A stretch of 62,070 bases of DNA from Bradyrhizobium elkanii WSM2783 (lineage in GTDB: Bacteria > Pseudomonadota > Alphaproteobacteria > Rhizobiales > Xanthobacteraceae). Below the pieces are notes generated by a model. That model did no database searches. It had not been told where the DNA came from and worked only from the letters and a program-made list of their open reading frames with translations. The stretch is from contig NZ_AXAP01000048.1 of NCBI RefSeq assembly GCF_000472865.1, forward strand, positions 1 through 62,070, read 5' to 3'. This document shows positions 1-9,077 of this stretch, piece by piece (position 1 is the stretch's first letter; each line of letters starts with the position of its first letter). Both the position numbers and the translations under genes were made by a program.

Positions 1-95
1 CGCAAATCCCGCCCCGCTCCACCGTCGAGGTCTTCAACATCCGCTACTTCGGATGCCGTCTACCCGAAAACCGAATTGGTTCTCAGGCTCTACGA
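1..95. mobile_element. Terminal 95 bp of an insertion sequence (left copy)
   Basis: These 95 bases are an exact reverse complement of 61787-61881, where they lie directly downstream of a transposase C-terminus. Identity stops at base 96 here and at 61786 on the right, which places the outer end of the element at about base 95. The transposase of this copy would lie to the left of the window on the plus strand. The inverse orientation and perfect identity point to two copies of one element. The family is uncertain. Confidence 0.75.
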
Positions 96-147
96 ACTGC
101 GCTAGTTGATAGTGCGGAGTTTGGGACGCTAATCCGCCCTAAGACTT

Positions 148-1059
148 CTACTGAGCTTGCGCGGTCGTGGTGCTGGTATCGGGCACCTTGTCGTTCCAAT
201 CCGGCGGTACGCCGATCGCTCCTCCGACCAGGCCCGCGATGCCCGGCTCGCGGCCGAATGCTTCGCACGCCGCATATTTCGGTGCGCCACCCGCCCATGA
301 CTGGATGCGATCCATGGAAGGCGGTTTCCCGAGCCCTCCGAAGGGTGTCTTGCCGGTGACCAGCATGCGGCTGAAATCGTCGCCGAACGCGCTCGCCAGC
401 TCATAGGCGTCACCCGACGGAGACACGCGCGCCGAGCCGGAGAGGGCATTCGCGCCGCGCCCCCAGACCATGGCGGCTTCCTGCTTGCCGTCGCGCGCCC
501 GCGCCTCTGCTTCAACCGACAGTGAGCCAAGGCCAATGGGAATGCGCGGGACCGGCACCGGCACGCCGGGCAGCAGCACGGTCTTGGCGACGGATGCCCC
601 TTTCGATGCCGCCACCGCCTTTTCGTCGGTCGGCGTCATCTGCGTGATCCGCGAATGAACCGTGATATCCGCATCGTCGTTCGCGGCGACCACGGTGAAG
701 CGTTCGCTGAGGCCGGCGCAAAGGGAGCGATCGATCGCGTTGGCGACCAATCTTCGCTCCTGATCCGTGATCCCCTCCACCCTTGCCTTCTCGGCAATCG
801 TCGCAGGGACGATCCGCACGGTGCGTGCCGCCAGCACCTCTTGTTCACGCACATAGAGCTTCGACTTCGTGAGCACGCCATCGGAGGGCTGGAGCTGACT
901 ATACGATGTCAGCGACCCGCCCTCATCCAGCGCCACCGTCGCACAGCCGGACATCAGGCAGGCCGCGGCCAATGCCGCCACACCCTGCAACGTGGTGCGA
1001 CCGGACAAATTCCGCATCCGCCGTCGGAGCAGCTTCGGTAGCAGGCGATGAACGACCAT
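148..1059 (-). CDS. DUF3313-type outer-membrane lipoprotein
   Basis: A 303-residue secreted lipoprotein. A basic N-terminus is followed by a hydrophobic stretch (about residues 24-36) and a lipobox ending LMSGC, with Cys39 as the predicted lipidated residue. The mature part begins with a serine-rich segment and the SYSQLQPSDG/LYVREQEVL region that I associate with DUF3313 lipoproteins. The start at 1059 has an AGGA seven bases upstream; an internal ATG at 1017 would shorten the signal region and cannot be excluded. The gene stands alone beside the insertion-sequence end. Its function is unknown. Confidence 0.75.
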   Translation of the reverse strand: MVVHRLLPKLLRRRMRNLSGRTTLQGVAALAAACLMSGCATVALDEGGSLTSYSQLQPSDGVLTKSKLYVREQEVLAARTVRIVPATIAEKARVEGITDQERRLVANAIDRSLCAGLSERFTVVAANDDADITVHSRITQMTPTDEKAVAASKGASVAKTVLLPGVPVPVPRIPIGLGSLSVEAEARARDGKQEAAMVWGRGANALSGSARVSPSGDAYELASAFGDDFSRMLVTGKTPFGGLGKPPSMDRIQSWAGGAPKYAACEAFGREPGIAGLVGGAIGVPPDWNDKVPDTSTTTAQAQ

Positions 1060-1232
1060 CTGACAGTCCTGTTTCTGACGGCAATGCTGACGACCGTCAG
1101 ATGCACGACCGATTGAGGCGGAGATATGCTCTTCTCAATACAGATCGATGATCGCGAAATCCTGTCGAAACCGCAGCCGGTATCGTGGTGGGATTAGCTC
1201 TGCCGCATCACGCTTGGGTCGGGGACAATGTC

Positions 1233-1317
1233 GTAGGATGGGCAGAGCGAAGCGAAACCCATCATTCGCGCAGCTTGCTCCATCGCGATGGGTTTCGCTG
1301 CGCTCTACCCATCTTAC
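1233..1317. repeat. Intergenic palindromic repeat, family A
   Basis: An imperfect inverted repeat of about 85 bp that begins GTAGGATGGGCAGAGCGAAG and ends with its complement. Related copies lie at 10805-10889 and 52940-53018, and a diverged relative at 37470-37549. It fills much of the 1060-1403 gap, which otherwise holds only the promoter region of the block 1 operon. Confidence 0.85.
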
Positions 1318-1362
1318 GGGGCTCGCGCGCGATGACACATCGTATTGACTCCCGGGCCAATC

Positions 1363-1377
1363 GTTATAAAATATAAC
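1363..1377. promoter_or_regulatory. Perfect palindrome GTTATA-AAA-TATAAC before block 1 operon
   Basis: The arms GTTATA and TATAAC are exact reverse complements around AAA, in an AT-rich patch of a GC-rich region, 26 bp upstream of the first gene of the block 1 operon. Similar sites are at 10204-10234 (MarR/livH gap) and 36199-36213 (TRAP/PobA gap). I infer an operator of the MarR regulator encoded at 10273. The position close to the start codon suits a repressor. Confidence 0.55.
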
Positions 1378-1403
1378 TATTCTGGGAAGGAAACAATAAG
1401 GCC

Positions 1404-2207
1404 ATGGGAAACGCCGACTCCGCCGCGAGCGAGGATCGCGCGGCGCTACTGACAATCGAGCACAACGGCGCGGTCCTGACCGTGGGCCTCAACCGGCCGG
1501 CCAAGCGCAATGCGCTGAACGACGGCATCATGCTGGCGATCCAGGATTGCTTTTCCGACATCCCCGATGGCGTCGGTGCCATCGTCGTCCACGGCATCGG
1601 CGACCATTTCTCCTCCGGCCTCGATCTCTCCGAACTCTCCGAGCGCGACGCGACCGAAGGCCTGCAGCATTCGCAGATGTGGCACCGGGTGTTCGACCGC
1701 ATCCAGTACAGCCGCGTGCCTGTGATCGCCGCACTGAGGGGCGCCGTGATCGGCGGCGGGCTGGAGCTTGCCTGCGCCGCGCATATCCGCGTTGCCGAAC
1801 CGTCAGCCTATTTCGCACTGCCCGAAGGCCAACGCGGCATCTTTGTCGGCGGCGGCGGATCGGTGCGCCTGCCGCGCCTGATCGGCGTGCCCCGCATGAT
1901 CGACATGATGCTGACCGGACGCGTCTATTCCGCGACCGAAGGCGCGGCCTACGGCTTCGCACAATATCTGACGGATGCGGGCGGCGCATTGCCGAAGGCG
2001 ATCGAGCTTGCCGAGCGCATCGCGAGGAATGCGCCGCTGACCAATTTTGCGGTGCTGCAGGCGCTGCCGATGATCGCCGAAGCCAATCCGCAGACCGGGC
2101 TGTTGATGGAATCGCTGATGGCGACGGTGGCGCAGAGCGACAAGGAAGCCAAACGCCGGATCCGCGAATTCCTCGAACACAAGACCGCGAAAGTGAAGCC
2201 GACCTGA
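1404..2207 (+). CDS. Enoyl-CoA hydratase/isomerase family protein (crotonase fold), block 1
   Basis: A 267-residue crotonase, the usual family length. The oxyanion-hole segments are visible: FSSGLDLSEL near residues 70-80 and GAVIGGGLELACAAHIR near 112-129, followed by LPEGQRGIFVGGGGSVRLPR. The Glu residues in GGLELA and LPEGQ are in the positions used by hydratases. It is first in an operon with an aryl-CoA ligase (1-base gap), an SDR and a thioesterase, so the likely role is hydration of a hydroxycinnamoyl-CoA double bond. A hydratase-lyase of the Ech type (giving an aldehyde) is an alternative, but the following SDR and thioesterase favour beta-oxidation. Confidence 0.85.
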   Translation: MGNADSAASEDRAALLTIEHNGAVLTVGLNRPAKRNALNDGIMLAIQDCFSDIPDGVGAIVVHGIGDHFSSGLDLSELSERDATEGLQHSQMWHRVFDRIQYSRVPVIAALRGAVIGGGLELACAAHIRVAEPSAYFALPEGQRGIFVGGGGSVRLPRLIGVPRMIDMMLTGRVYSATEGAAYGFAQYLTDAGGALPKAIELAERIARNAPLTNFAVLQALPMIAEANPQTGLLMESLMATVAQSDKEAKRRIREFLEHKTAKVKPT

Positions 2208-2208
2208 G

Positions 2209-4092
2209 ATGAGCGCGAGAGCCGACATGTCAGTGTCAGTCAAAGATGCGACCGCGCATCCGCTGCGCGCGATATCGTTCGGCAATCCCGCTGTTATCAT
2301 CGAGCGCCGCGACGACGGCACGATCTATCTTCGCCCACGCAGCAAGCTCCTTGATTATCCGCAGCGCATCACCGATCGGCTGCATCACTGGGCCAAGGTC
2401 GAGCCCCGCCGCGTGTTCATGGCGGAGCGCGCCGCGGACGGCGCGTGGCGCGAGATCAGCTACGCTGAGCTGCTCGATGCCGCGAGGCACATCGCCTCGG
2501 CACTGATCGCGCGCGGCCTGTCGGCGGAAAAGCCGCTCGTGATTCTGTCGGGCAATTCGATTGACCACGCTCTGCTCGCGTTCGGCGCGCTCTATGCCGG
2601 CGTGCCGTTCTGCCCAGTGTCGCCGGCCTATTCACTGGTGTCACGCGATTTCGGCAAGCTCGGTTTTGTCATCAAGCTGCTGACGCCCGGCCTTGTCTTC
2701 GCCGATGACGCCGGCAAGTTCGCCGCAGCGCTGTCCGCGAATGTTGCGCCAGAGACCGAGATCGTCGCCACGCGCGGCGACCTTCCCGGCCGGGTCGTGA
2801 CCAGACTTTCCGAGCTGCTGGACACGCCGGAGCATCCGCTGCTCGACGCGACACACCAAGCCATCACGCCGGACACGATCGCGAAATTCCTGCTGACTTC
2901 CGGCTCGACCGGCAACCCCAAGGCCGTCATCAACACCCAGCGCATGCTCTGCGCGAACCAGGTGATGTTGCGCGAGACATTGGCGTTCCTGAAGGATGAG
3001 CCGCCTGTCATCGTCGACTGGCTGCCCTGGAATCACACCTTTGGCGGCAACCACAATATCGGGCTGACGCTGTTCAACGGCGGCTCGATGTATCTCGATG
3101 AGGGCAAGCCGATGCCCGGCGGCATCGAGGACACCGTGAAGAACCTCCGCGAGATTTCGCCCACGGTCTATTTCAACGTGCCCAAGGGTTATGAATCGCT
3201 GTTGCCCTATCTGCGCGACGATTCCGGCTTGCGCGCAAAATTCTTCGGCCGGCTGCACGCGATGTTCTTCTCCGGCGCGGCGCTGTCGCCCTATGTGTGG
3301 AACAGCCTCGACGAGCTCGCCGTGCGCGAGACCGGCTTTCGCGTGCCAATGCTGACCGGGCTCGGCGCCACCGAGACGGCGCCGTTCTTCATGTCGGTAC
3401 GGCCGGACACCAGCCGCTCCGGCCATGTCGGCCTTCCAGTGCTCGGCAACGAAGCCAAGCTGTTGCCGAACAACGGCAAGCTCGAAGTGCGCGCCAGAGG
3501 GCCAAACGTCACGCCAGGCTATTGGCGCCAGCCGGAACTGACTGCCGCCGCCTTCGACGAAGAGGGCTTCTACAAGTTCGGCGATGCGCTGAAGCCGGCC
3601 AAAGCGGATGATCTTGATGCCGGCTTCGATTTCGATGGCCGCATTGCCGAGGATTTCAAGCTCGCCAGCGGCACCTGGGTCAGCGTCGGCCCGCTCCGCG
3701 CGCGCTTCATCGCGGCCTGCGCGCCGCTGGTGCGCGACGTCGTCATCGCCGGCATCAACCGCGACGAGATTTCCGCCGTTGTGATCCTGGATCTCGACGG
3801 CTGCCGCGTGATCAACCCGGCGCTATCAGCCAACGATATCGCGGCGGCGGCGTCCGATTCCCTGGTCCGCGCCGCTTTCCGCGAGCGCTTCGCCCGCTTC
3901 CTCGCCAGCGCTACCGGATCGTCGACCCGGATCACCCGCGCGATCCTGCTCGATGCGCCGCTATCGATCGATCGCGGCGAGGTCACCGACAAGGGTTCGG
4001 TCAATCAGCGCGCGGTGCTGGAGCATCGCGCAGCGCTGATCGCGGCGCTTTATGCCGATGTGCCGCCTGCGCACGTCATCACATTGAGCTGA
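2209..4092 (+). CDS. Feruloyl-CoA synthase-type acyl-CoA ligase, block 1
   Basis: A 627-residue adenylate-forming ligase. It carries the phosphate-binding motif LLTSGSTGNPKAV near residues 228-240, a GLGATETAP motif near 383 and the GRIAEDFKL segment where other ligases have a DR-K motif. Length, the WLPWNHTFGGN segment and the C-terminal DKGSVNQRA ending match feruloyl-CoA synthases rather than fatty-acid ligases. It would activate ferulate, p-coumarate or caffeate with ATP and CoA in the cytoplasm. It starts one base after the hydratase stop; a second ATG lies at 2227. A paralog is at 54322-56196. Confidence 0.85.
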   Translation: MSARADMSVSVKDATAHPLRAISFGNPAVIIERRDDGTIYLRPRSKLLDYPQRITDRLHHWAKVEPRRVFMAERAADGAWREISYAELLDAARHIASALIARGLSAEKPLVILSGNSIDHALLAFGALYAGVPFCPVSPAYSLVSRDFGKLGFVIKLLTPGLVFADDAGKFAAALSANVAPETEIVATRGDLPGRVVTRLSELLDTPEHPLLDATHQAITPDTIAKFLLTSGSTGNPKAVINTQRMLCANQVMLRETLAFLKDEPPVIVDWLPWNHTFGGNHNIGLTLFNGGSMYLDEGKPMPGGIEDTVKNLREISPTVYFNVPKGYESLLPYLRDDSGLRAKFFGRLHAMFFSGAALSPYVWNSLDELAVRETGFRVPMLTGLGATETAPFFMSVRPDTSRSGHVGLPVLGNEAKLLPNNGKLEVRARGPNVTPGYWRQPELTAAAFDEEGFYKFGDALKPAKADDLDAGFDFDGRIAEDFKLASGTWVSVGPLRARFIAACAPLVRDVVIAGINRDEISAVVILDLDGCRVINPALSANDIAAAASDSLVRAAFRERFARFLASATGSSTRITRAILLDAPLSIDRGEVTDKGSVNQRAVLEHRAALIAALYADVPPAHVITLS

Positions 4093-4112
4093 GTTTTATA
4101 AGGGAGAAGACC

Positions 4113-4874
4113 ATGCAGTTGAAGGATCAGGCCGCCATCGTCACCGGTGGTGCATCGGGACTGGGCGCCGCGACCGCGCGCCGGCTCGCCGCGCAGGGTG
4201 CCAAGGTTGCAGTATGCGACCTCAACGCAAAGCTTGCGGAAAGTGTCGCGGCCGAGATCGGCGGCGTTGCCGTGATCTGCGATGTGTCCGATGCAGCCTC
4301 AGCGGAAGCCGCCGTCGCTCAGGCTGCGACAGCGCATGGCCCGGCGCGCATCCTGATCAACTGCGCCGGCATCGGCGTGGCGAAGCGCGTGATCGGACGC
4401 GACGGCCCGATGCCGCTCGGCGATTTCGACAAGGTGATCAAGGTCAACCTGCTCGGCTCGTTCAACATGCTGCGGCTTGCGACCGCGGCGATGACAAAGC
4501 TCGAGCCGCTACCAAACGGCGAACGCGGCGTCGTGATCTCGACCGCGTCGATTGCCGCCTATGACGGCCAGATCGGCCAGGCCGCCTATTCGGCTTCCAA
4601 GGGCGGCATCGTCGGCATGACGCTGCCGATCGCGCGCGAGCTCGCGCAGTTCGGCATCCGTGTGCTGGCGATCGCGCCCGGCCTGTTCCTGACGCCGCTG
4701 CTCGCAGGTCTGCCGCAGGAAGCGCAGGATTCGCTCGCCGCCTCGATCCCGTTCCCACACCGGCTCGGCGACGCTGGCGAGTTCGCTTCGCTGGCGCTGC
4801 ACATGATCGACAACCCCTACCTCAACGGCGAGGTGGTGCGGCTCGATGCCGCGCTTCGCATGGCGCCGCGCTGA
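4113..4874 (+). CDS. Short-chain dehydrogenase, 3-hydroxyacyl-CoA dehydrogenase type, block 1
   Basis: A 253-residue classical SDR with NAD-binding GGASGLG (12-18), NCAG near 83-86, and a catalytic Ser146, Tyr159 and Lys163 (YSASK). The segment around ASIAAYDGQIGQAAYSASKGG resembles type II 3-hydroxyacyl-CoA dehydrogenases (HSD10-like). In this operon it would oxidise the 3-hydroxy-3-arylpropionyl-CoA made by the hydratase to the 3-keto ester. It has a clear upstream AGGGAGAAG and lies 20 bases after the ligase. The paralog at 57228-57986 has the same motifs at nearly the same positions. Confidence 0.87.
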   Translation: MQLKDQAAIVTGGASGLGAATARRLAAQGAKVAVCDLNAKLAESVAAEIGGVAVICDVSDAASAEAAVAQAATAHGPARILINCAGIGVAKRVIGRDGPMPLGDFDKVIKVNLLGSFNMLRLATAAMTKLEPLPNGERGVVISTASIAAYDGQIGQAAYSASKGGIVGMTLPIARELAQFGIRVLAIAPGLFLTPLLAGLPQEAQDSLAASIPFPHRLGDAGEFASLALHMIDNPYLNGEVVRLDAALRMAPR

Positions 4875-4883
4875 GGCCAGCGC

Positions 4884-5303
4884 ATGTTCGTGCACCGGCG
4901 CGATGTGCAGATCCAGTGGGGCGATTGCGACCCCGCCAACATCGTCTATTACCCGCGCTATTTCGCGATGTTCGACGATTCGACCTCGATCATGTTCGAA
5001 GCGGCCGGCTTCTCGAAACAGGACCTCGTCCGCAACTACGGCCTGGTCGGCATTCCCATGGTCGACACGCGGGCGAAGTTCTACATCCCGTCGACCCATG
5101 GCGACTGGATTACAATTGAAACGCGGGTGGAAAGCATCAAGCGCTCGAGTTTCGAAGTGACGCACAAGGTGTTCAAGGGCGAGGCGCTGGCGATCGAAGC
5201 TTTCGAGACCCGCGTCCTCGTCGGCAGTGATCCGAACGATCCCGCAAAATTGAAGTCCGCGCCGTTTCCGCAGGAGATCATTGACCGTTTCATGAAGGGC
5301 TGA
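4884..5303 (+). CDS. 4-hydroxybenzoyl-CoA thioesterase family protein
   Basis: A 139-residue hotdog-fold thioesterase. The N-terminal WGDCDPANIVYYPRYF matches the signature of the Pseudomonas CBS3 4-hydroxybenzoyl-CoA thioesterase, and Asp16 falls at the position of its catalytic Asp17. The later GLVGIPMVDTRAKF and ITIET segments also match that enzyme. It closes the block 1 operon nine bases after the SDR. The natural reading is hydrolysis of 4-hydroxybenzoyl-CoA or vanilloyl-CoA released by thiolysis, which would feed PobA at 36288. Other aryl- or acyl-CoA esters are possible. Confidence 0.85.
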   Translation: MFVHRRDVQIQWGDCDPANIVYYPRYFAMFDDSTSIMFEAAGFSKQDLVRNYGLVGIPMVDTRAKFYIPSTHGDWITIETRVESIKRSSFEVTHKVFKGEALAIEAFETRVLVGSDPNDPAKLKSAPFPQEIIDRFMKG

Positions 5304-5310
5304 TTTGAGT

Positions 5311-5340
5311 GCCCCGTTCTATTGACCTAAAGAAGGGGCT
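5311..5340. terminator. Possible stem-loop after block 1 operon
   Basis: GCCCCGTTCT pairs with AGAAGGGGCT with one bulged G and a ten-base loop, eight bases after the thioesterase stop. There is no clear U tract, so it may only be an mRNA-end stabiliser. Confidence 0.3.
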
Positions 5341-5396
5341 GGACTGGCCCTGCCAGTTGCTTACACCGACAAGAATAATTGAAAAGGGAGGAATGA

Positions 5397-6548
5397 ATGA
5401 GGAAGGCTTATCTCGCCGCCGCTGCGCTGGCTGCAGCGCTGGCGCTGCCGGGCACGCCGGCATCCGCGCAGAATAACGAGATCGTCATCGGCATCTCGAT
5501 CTCGACCACGGGGCCTGCCGCGGCGCTCGGCATCCCCGAGCGTAACGCGCTGGATTTCGTGCCCAAGGAGATTGGCGGCGTGCCGCTCAAGGTGATCGTG
5601 CTCGATGACGGCGGCGACCCGACCGCGGCTACCACCAACGCACGGCGCTTCGTCACGGAATCGAAGGCCGACATCATCATGGGCTCCTCCACCACTCCGC
5701 CCTCGATCGCGGTCTCCACCGTCGCCAACGAGGCTGGCATCCCGCATTTCGGGCTGGCGCCGTTTCCGATCAACGAAGCGCGCGCGAAATGGTCGGTCGA
5801 CATGCCGCAGTCGATCCCGATCATGGGCAAGGTCTTGTACGAGCACATGAAGGCGCATGGCATCAAGACCGTCGGCTATATCGGCTACTCCGATTCCTAC
5901 GGCGACCTCTGGTTCAACGACTTCAAGGCCCAGGGCGTGCCGATGGGCCTGCAGATGGTCGACGAAGAGCGATTTGCCCGGCCCGATACCTCGGTCGCGG
6001 GCCAGGTGCTGAAGCTCGTCGCAGCCAATCCCGACGCGATCCTGGTCGGTGCCTCCGGCACTGCCGCGGCGCTGCCGCAGACCGCGTTGCGCGAGCGCGG
6101 CTACAAGGGCCTGATCTACCAGACCCACGGCGCCGCGAGCATGGACTTCGTCCGCATCGCCGGTCCCGCGGCGGAGGGCGTCATCATGGCATCGGGCCCG
6201 GTGATGTCGCCGGAGAGCCAGCCGGACAACGCACTGACCAAGAAGCCGGGGCTCGCGCTCAACACCGCCTATGAAGCCAAGTATGGTGCCAATAGCCGCA
6301 GCCAGTTTGCCGGCCACTCCTACGACGCCTTCGAAGTGCTGAAGCGCGTGATCCCGGTCGCGCTGAAGGCCGGCAAGCCCGGCACGCCGGAGTTCCGCGA
6401 AGGCATCCGCCAGGCGCTGATGAGCGAGAAGGAAATTGTCGCTACGCAAGGCGTCTATAACTGGACCGACAAGGACCGCTACGGTCTCGACGATCGCTCG
6501 CGGATCCTGCTCACGGTGAAAGACGGCAAATACGTGCCGGCGATGTGA
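5397..6548 (+). CDS. ABC transporter solute-binding protein, HAAT (Liv) type, block 1
   Basis: A 383-residue periplasmic binding protein. The signal peptide runs to about residue 24 with an ASAQ cleavage site. The mature chain begins EIVIGISISTTGPAAALG, as in branched-chain amino-acid/aromatic-acid type I binding proteins. The start is chosen by GGGAGG just upstream. It converges on the livH-livMG-livF operon, its likely partner. The neighbouring aryl-CoA genes suggest phenylpropanoid or benzoate-type ligands, as for CouP of Rhodopseudomonas palustris; this is inference. Confidence 0.85.
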   Translation: MRKAYLAAAALAAALALPGTPASAQNNEIVIGISISTTGPAAALGIPERNALDFVPKEIGGVPLKVIVLDDGGDPTAATTNARRFVTESKADIIMGSSTTPPSIAVSTVANEAGIPHFGLAPFPINEARAKWSVDMPQSIPIMGKVLYEHMKAHGIKTVGYIGYSDSYGDLWFNDFKAQGVPMGLQMVDEERFARPDTSVAGQVLKLVAANPDAILVGASGTAAALPQTALRERGYKGLIYQTHGAASMDFVRIAGPAAEGVIMASGPVMSPESQPDNALTKKPGLALNTAYEAKYGANSRSQFAGHSYDAFEVLKRVIPVALKAGKPGTPEFREGIRQALMSEKEIVATQGVYNWTDKDRYGLDDRSRILLTVKDGKYVPAM

Positions 6549-6570
6549 CGATGCGGGGCGGGAGCGTGGA

Positions 6571-7302
6571 TCAAACCGCGCTCTCGCCCTCATGCTGGAA
6601 GCCGAGATAGCTTGCGGCGACGCGCTGATTGCTGGCGATATCCCTGGCCGCTCCGCTGAGCACGAACTCGCCGAGCTCCATCACATAGGCGCGGTCGGCG
6701 ATCTGTAGCGCGGCCTGGGCGTTCTGCTCCACCAGCAGCACCGACACGCCGGCGGCGCGAAGCTCGCCGATGGTGCGGAAGATGTCGGCGACAACGATCG
6801 GCGCGAGGCCCAGGCTCGGCTCGTCCAGCATCAGGAGTTTCGGAGCGCCCATCAGCGCCCGCCCCATCGCCAGCATCTGCTGCTCGCCGCCAGACAGCGT
6901 GCCGGCGAGCTGCTTGCGCCGCTCCCTCAGCCGCGGGAACAGGCTGTAGACGCGCTCGAACGAATTCGCCGCGGTCGCCTTCGGGACCCGGAATGCGCCG
7001 AGCTGCAGATTGTCCTCGACATTCATGGTCGCGAACAGTTCGCGGTGCTCCGGCACGAGGCTGAGGCCCGCCGCAACACGGTCCTCGATGTCGAGCGTGG
7101 CCATGTCTCGGCTTGCGAAGGCGGTGCGGCCCTTCAGCGGCAGGATGCCCATGACGGCGTTGAGCAGCGTGGTCTTCCCGGCCCCATTGGCGCCGATGAT
7201 GGTGACGATCTCGTTCTCGTTAACTTCGAGCGAGACGCCGCGCACGGCTTCGACCTTGCCATAGGCGATATGCACATCGGACACCGACAACAATGCGCTC
7301 AT
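6571..7302 (-). CDS. livF: ABC transporter ATP-binding protein LivF type, block 1
   Basis: A 243-residue ATPase with Walker A GANGAGKTT (near 37-45), the signature LSGGEQQML (near 140) and Walker B LLMLDEPSLGLAP followed by the LivF-type switch VLLVEQNAQ. It is the last gene of a three-gene minus-strand operon and overlaps the upstream permease-ATPase fusion by four bases. It would pair with the fused LivG domain to power uptake of the ligand bound by the protein at 5397. Confidence 0.9.
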   Translation of the reverse strand: MSALLSVSDVHIAYGKVEAVRGVSLEVNENEIVTIIGANGAGKTTLLNAVMGILPLKGRTAFASRDMATLDIEDRVAAGLSLVPEHRELFATMNVEDNLQLGAFRVPKATAANSFERVYSLFPRLRERRKQLAGTLSGGEQQMLAMGRALMGAPKLLMLDEPSLGLAPIVVADIFRTIGELRAAGVSVLLVEQNAQAALQIADRAYVMELGEFVLSGAARDIASNQRVAASYLGFQHEGESAV

Positions 7303-9077
7303 GCCGCGGCTCCGAGATAGGCCTTGATGACCTCGGGGTTCTTCTTGATCGCCTCCGGCGTGCCTTCTGCGATCTTGGTGCCGAAATCGAGCACGACGAT
7401 GCGGTCGGCGAGGTCCATGACAAAACCCATGTCGTGCTCGACCAGCAGCACCGACATGCCGCCGTCGCGCAATTGCCGCAGCAGCGCCGCGAGCCGCTGT
7501 TTCTCCATGTGCCGCAGCCCCGCGGCGGGCTCGTCAAGCAGGAGCAGCATCGGATCGACGCAGAGCGCGCGGGCGATCTCGACGATGCGCTGCTGGCCGA
7601 GCGAGAGCGAGCCCGCGAGCTGGTCGATCTGGTCGGTGAGCCCGACGCGCTCGATCTGCCGTGCGGCTTCCGCGAGCAGCCGTGCTTCATCCGCGCGGTC
7701 GAGGCGGAGCATGCTGGCGACCGCGCCGGAATGTCCCCGCAGATGCGCGCCGATCGCGACGTTCTCCAGCACCGTCATGTCGGGCACCAGCTTGACGTGC
7801 TGAAAGGTGCGGGCGACGCCGAGCTTGACCACCTCCTGCGGCGGCGCGTTCTCGACCTTCCTGCCGAGCACGGAGATGGCGCCGCTGGTTGCGGTCAGGA
7901 CGCCCGTGACCAGGTTGAAGGTCGTGCTCTTGCCGGCGCCATTGGGTCCGATCAGCGCCACGATCTCGCGGGCCCTGACGTCGAAGCTGACATCGTTGAC
8001 GGCGGTGACGCCGCCGAACTGCTTGCGCGCCTTGTCGAGCTGCAGCAGCACGGCCGCCGCCGTCGGCGCACGCTCCCGGGCCGGCAGCGTCAGCGAATTG
8101 TCCACCGTCCTGCGGACCGCCTTGAACGGCAATCGCGCCATCAGCCACGGCCAGACGCCGGATGGCGCGAGCTGCAGCAGCATCACGAGGAGGATGCCGA
8201 ACACGATGGTCTCGAGCTGGCTCTGGCCGCCGAAGATGTAAGGAAGATAGCTCTGCAGCACTTCCTTCAGGATCACGACGATGCCGGCGCCGAGCACCGC
8301 GCCCCAGACATAGCCGGCGCCGCCGACGACGGCGATAAAGAGATATTCGATGCCGGCCTGCGGACCGAACGGCGTCGGGTTGGCGGCGCGCTGGAAATGC
8401 GCATAAAGCCAGCCGGACAGGCCCGCCAGCACCGCAGCGTAGATGAACACCAGGAGCTTGGCGCGCGGCGTCTGCACGCCGAAGGCTTCGGCCGCGATAT
8501 GGCCGCGGCGCAGTGCGCGGATGGCGCGGCCGGTGCGCGAATCCAAAAGGTTCAACGTCAGCACCGCTGAGATCAAGACCGCGATCCAGATCGCATAGTA
8601 GATCGTGCCGGGGCTCAGCATCTTGTAGGCGCCGATCGCAAGCGGCGGGATGCCGGAGATGCCGTCGTTGCGGCCGAGGAATTCGAGCTTGCTGAAGAGG
8701 TAGAACAGCGCGATGCCCCAGGCGATGGTGCCGAGCGGCAGATAGTGGCCGGACAGCCGCACCGTGACGATGCCGAGCAGCACCGCGGCGATGCCACTGA
8801 CCAGGAGCGAGACCGGCAGCGTCAGCCACGGCGAGACGCCATAGGCGGTCGTCAACACCGCCGTGGTGTAGGCGCCGAAGCCGCAGAACGCCGCCTGCCC
8901 GAACGAGGTGAGCCCGCCGACGCCGGTCAGCAGCACCAATCCCATCGCCACCAGCGCGGCGAGGCCGATATTGTCGAGCAGCACGATCCAGAATGGCGGG
9001 ATGCCCGGCACCAGCGGGATCAGCGCCATCACGAGGGCGAAGATGATGAGAGGCAATCGCTGCGTCATCGCGCTCAA
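7299..9077 (-). CDS. Fused LivM permease and LivG ATPase
   Basis: A 592-residue protein. Residues 1 to about 310 are a LivM-type membrane domain with eight to ten hydrophobic segments and the LTGVGGLTSFGQAAFCGFGAY motif region. From about residue 345 a LivG-type ATPase follows, with Walker A GPNGAGKST, signature LSLGQQRIVEIARAL and Walker B LLLLDEPAAGL. No stop or internal start separates them. It overlaps livH and livF by four bases on each side. Such fusions exist in alphaproteobacteria; the block 2 system in this window keeps the two domains separate. Confidence 0.9.
   Translation of the reverse strand: MSAMTQRLPLIIFALVMALIPLVPGIPPFWIVLLDNIGLAALVAMGLVLLTGVGGLTSFGQAAFCGFGAYTTAVLTTAYGVSPWLTLPVSLLVSGIAAVLLGIVTVRLSGHYLPLGTIAWGIALFYLFSKLEFLGRNDGISGIPPLAIGAYKMLSPGTIYYAIWIAVLISAVLTLNLLDSRTGRAIRALRRGHIAAEAFGVQTPRAKLLVFIYAAVLAGLSGWLYAHFQRAANPTPFGPQAGIEYLFIAVVGGAGYVWGAVLGAGIVVILKEVLQSYLPYIFGGQSQLETIVFGILLVMLLQLAPSGVWPWLMARLPFKAVRRTVDNSLTLPARERAPTAAAVLLQLDKARKQFGGVTAVNDVSFDVRAREIVALIGPNGAGKSTTFNLVTGVLTATSGAISVLGRKVENAPPQEVVKLGVARTFQHVKLVPDMTVLENVAIGAHLRGHSGAVASMLRLDRADEARLLAEAARQIERVGLTDQIDQLAGSLSLGQQRIVEIARALCVDPMLLLLDEPAAGLRHMEKQRLAALLRQLRDGGMSVLLVEHDMGFVMDLADRIVVLDFGTKIAEGTPEAIKKNPEVIKAYLGAAA

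Noticed and set aside
1233..1317. Possible small RNA or terminator
   Set aside because: The same palindrome occurs at other unrelated sites in the window, so it is better read as a dispersed repeat.
5341..5396. A copy of the GTTATA-N3-TATAAC operator before the solute-binding gene at 5397
   Set aside because: Only a short AATAATT is present; it does not fit the pattern.
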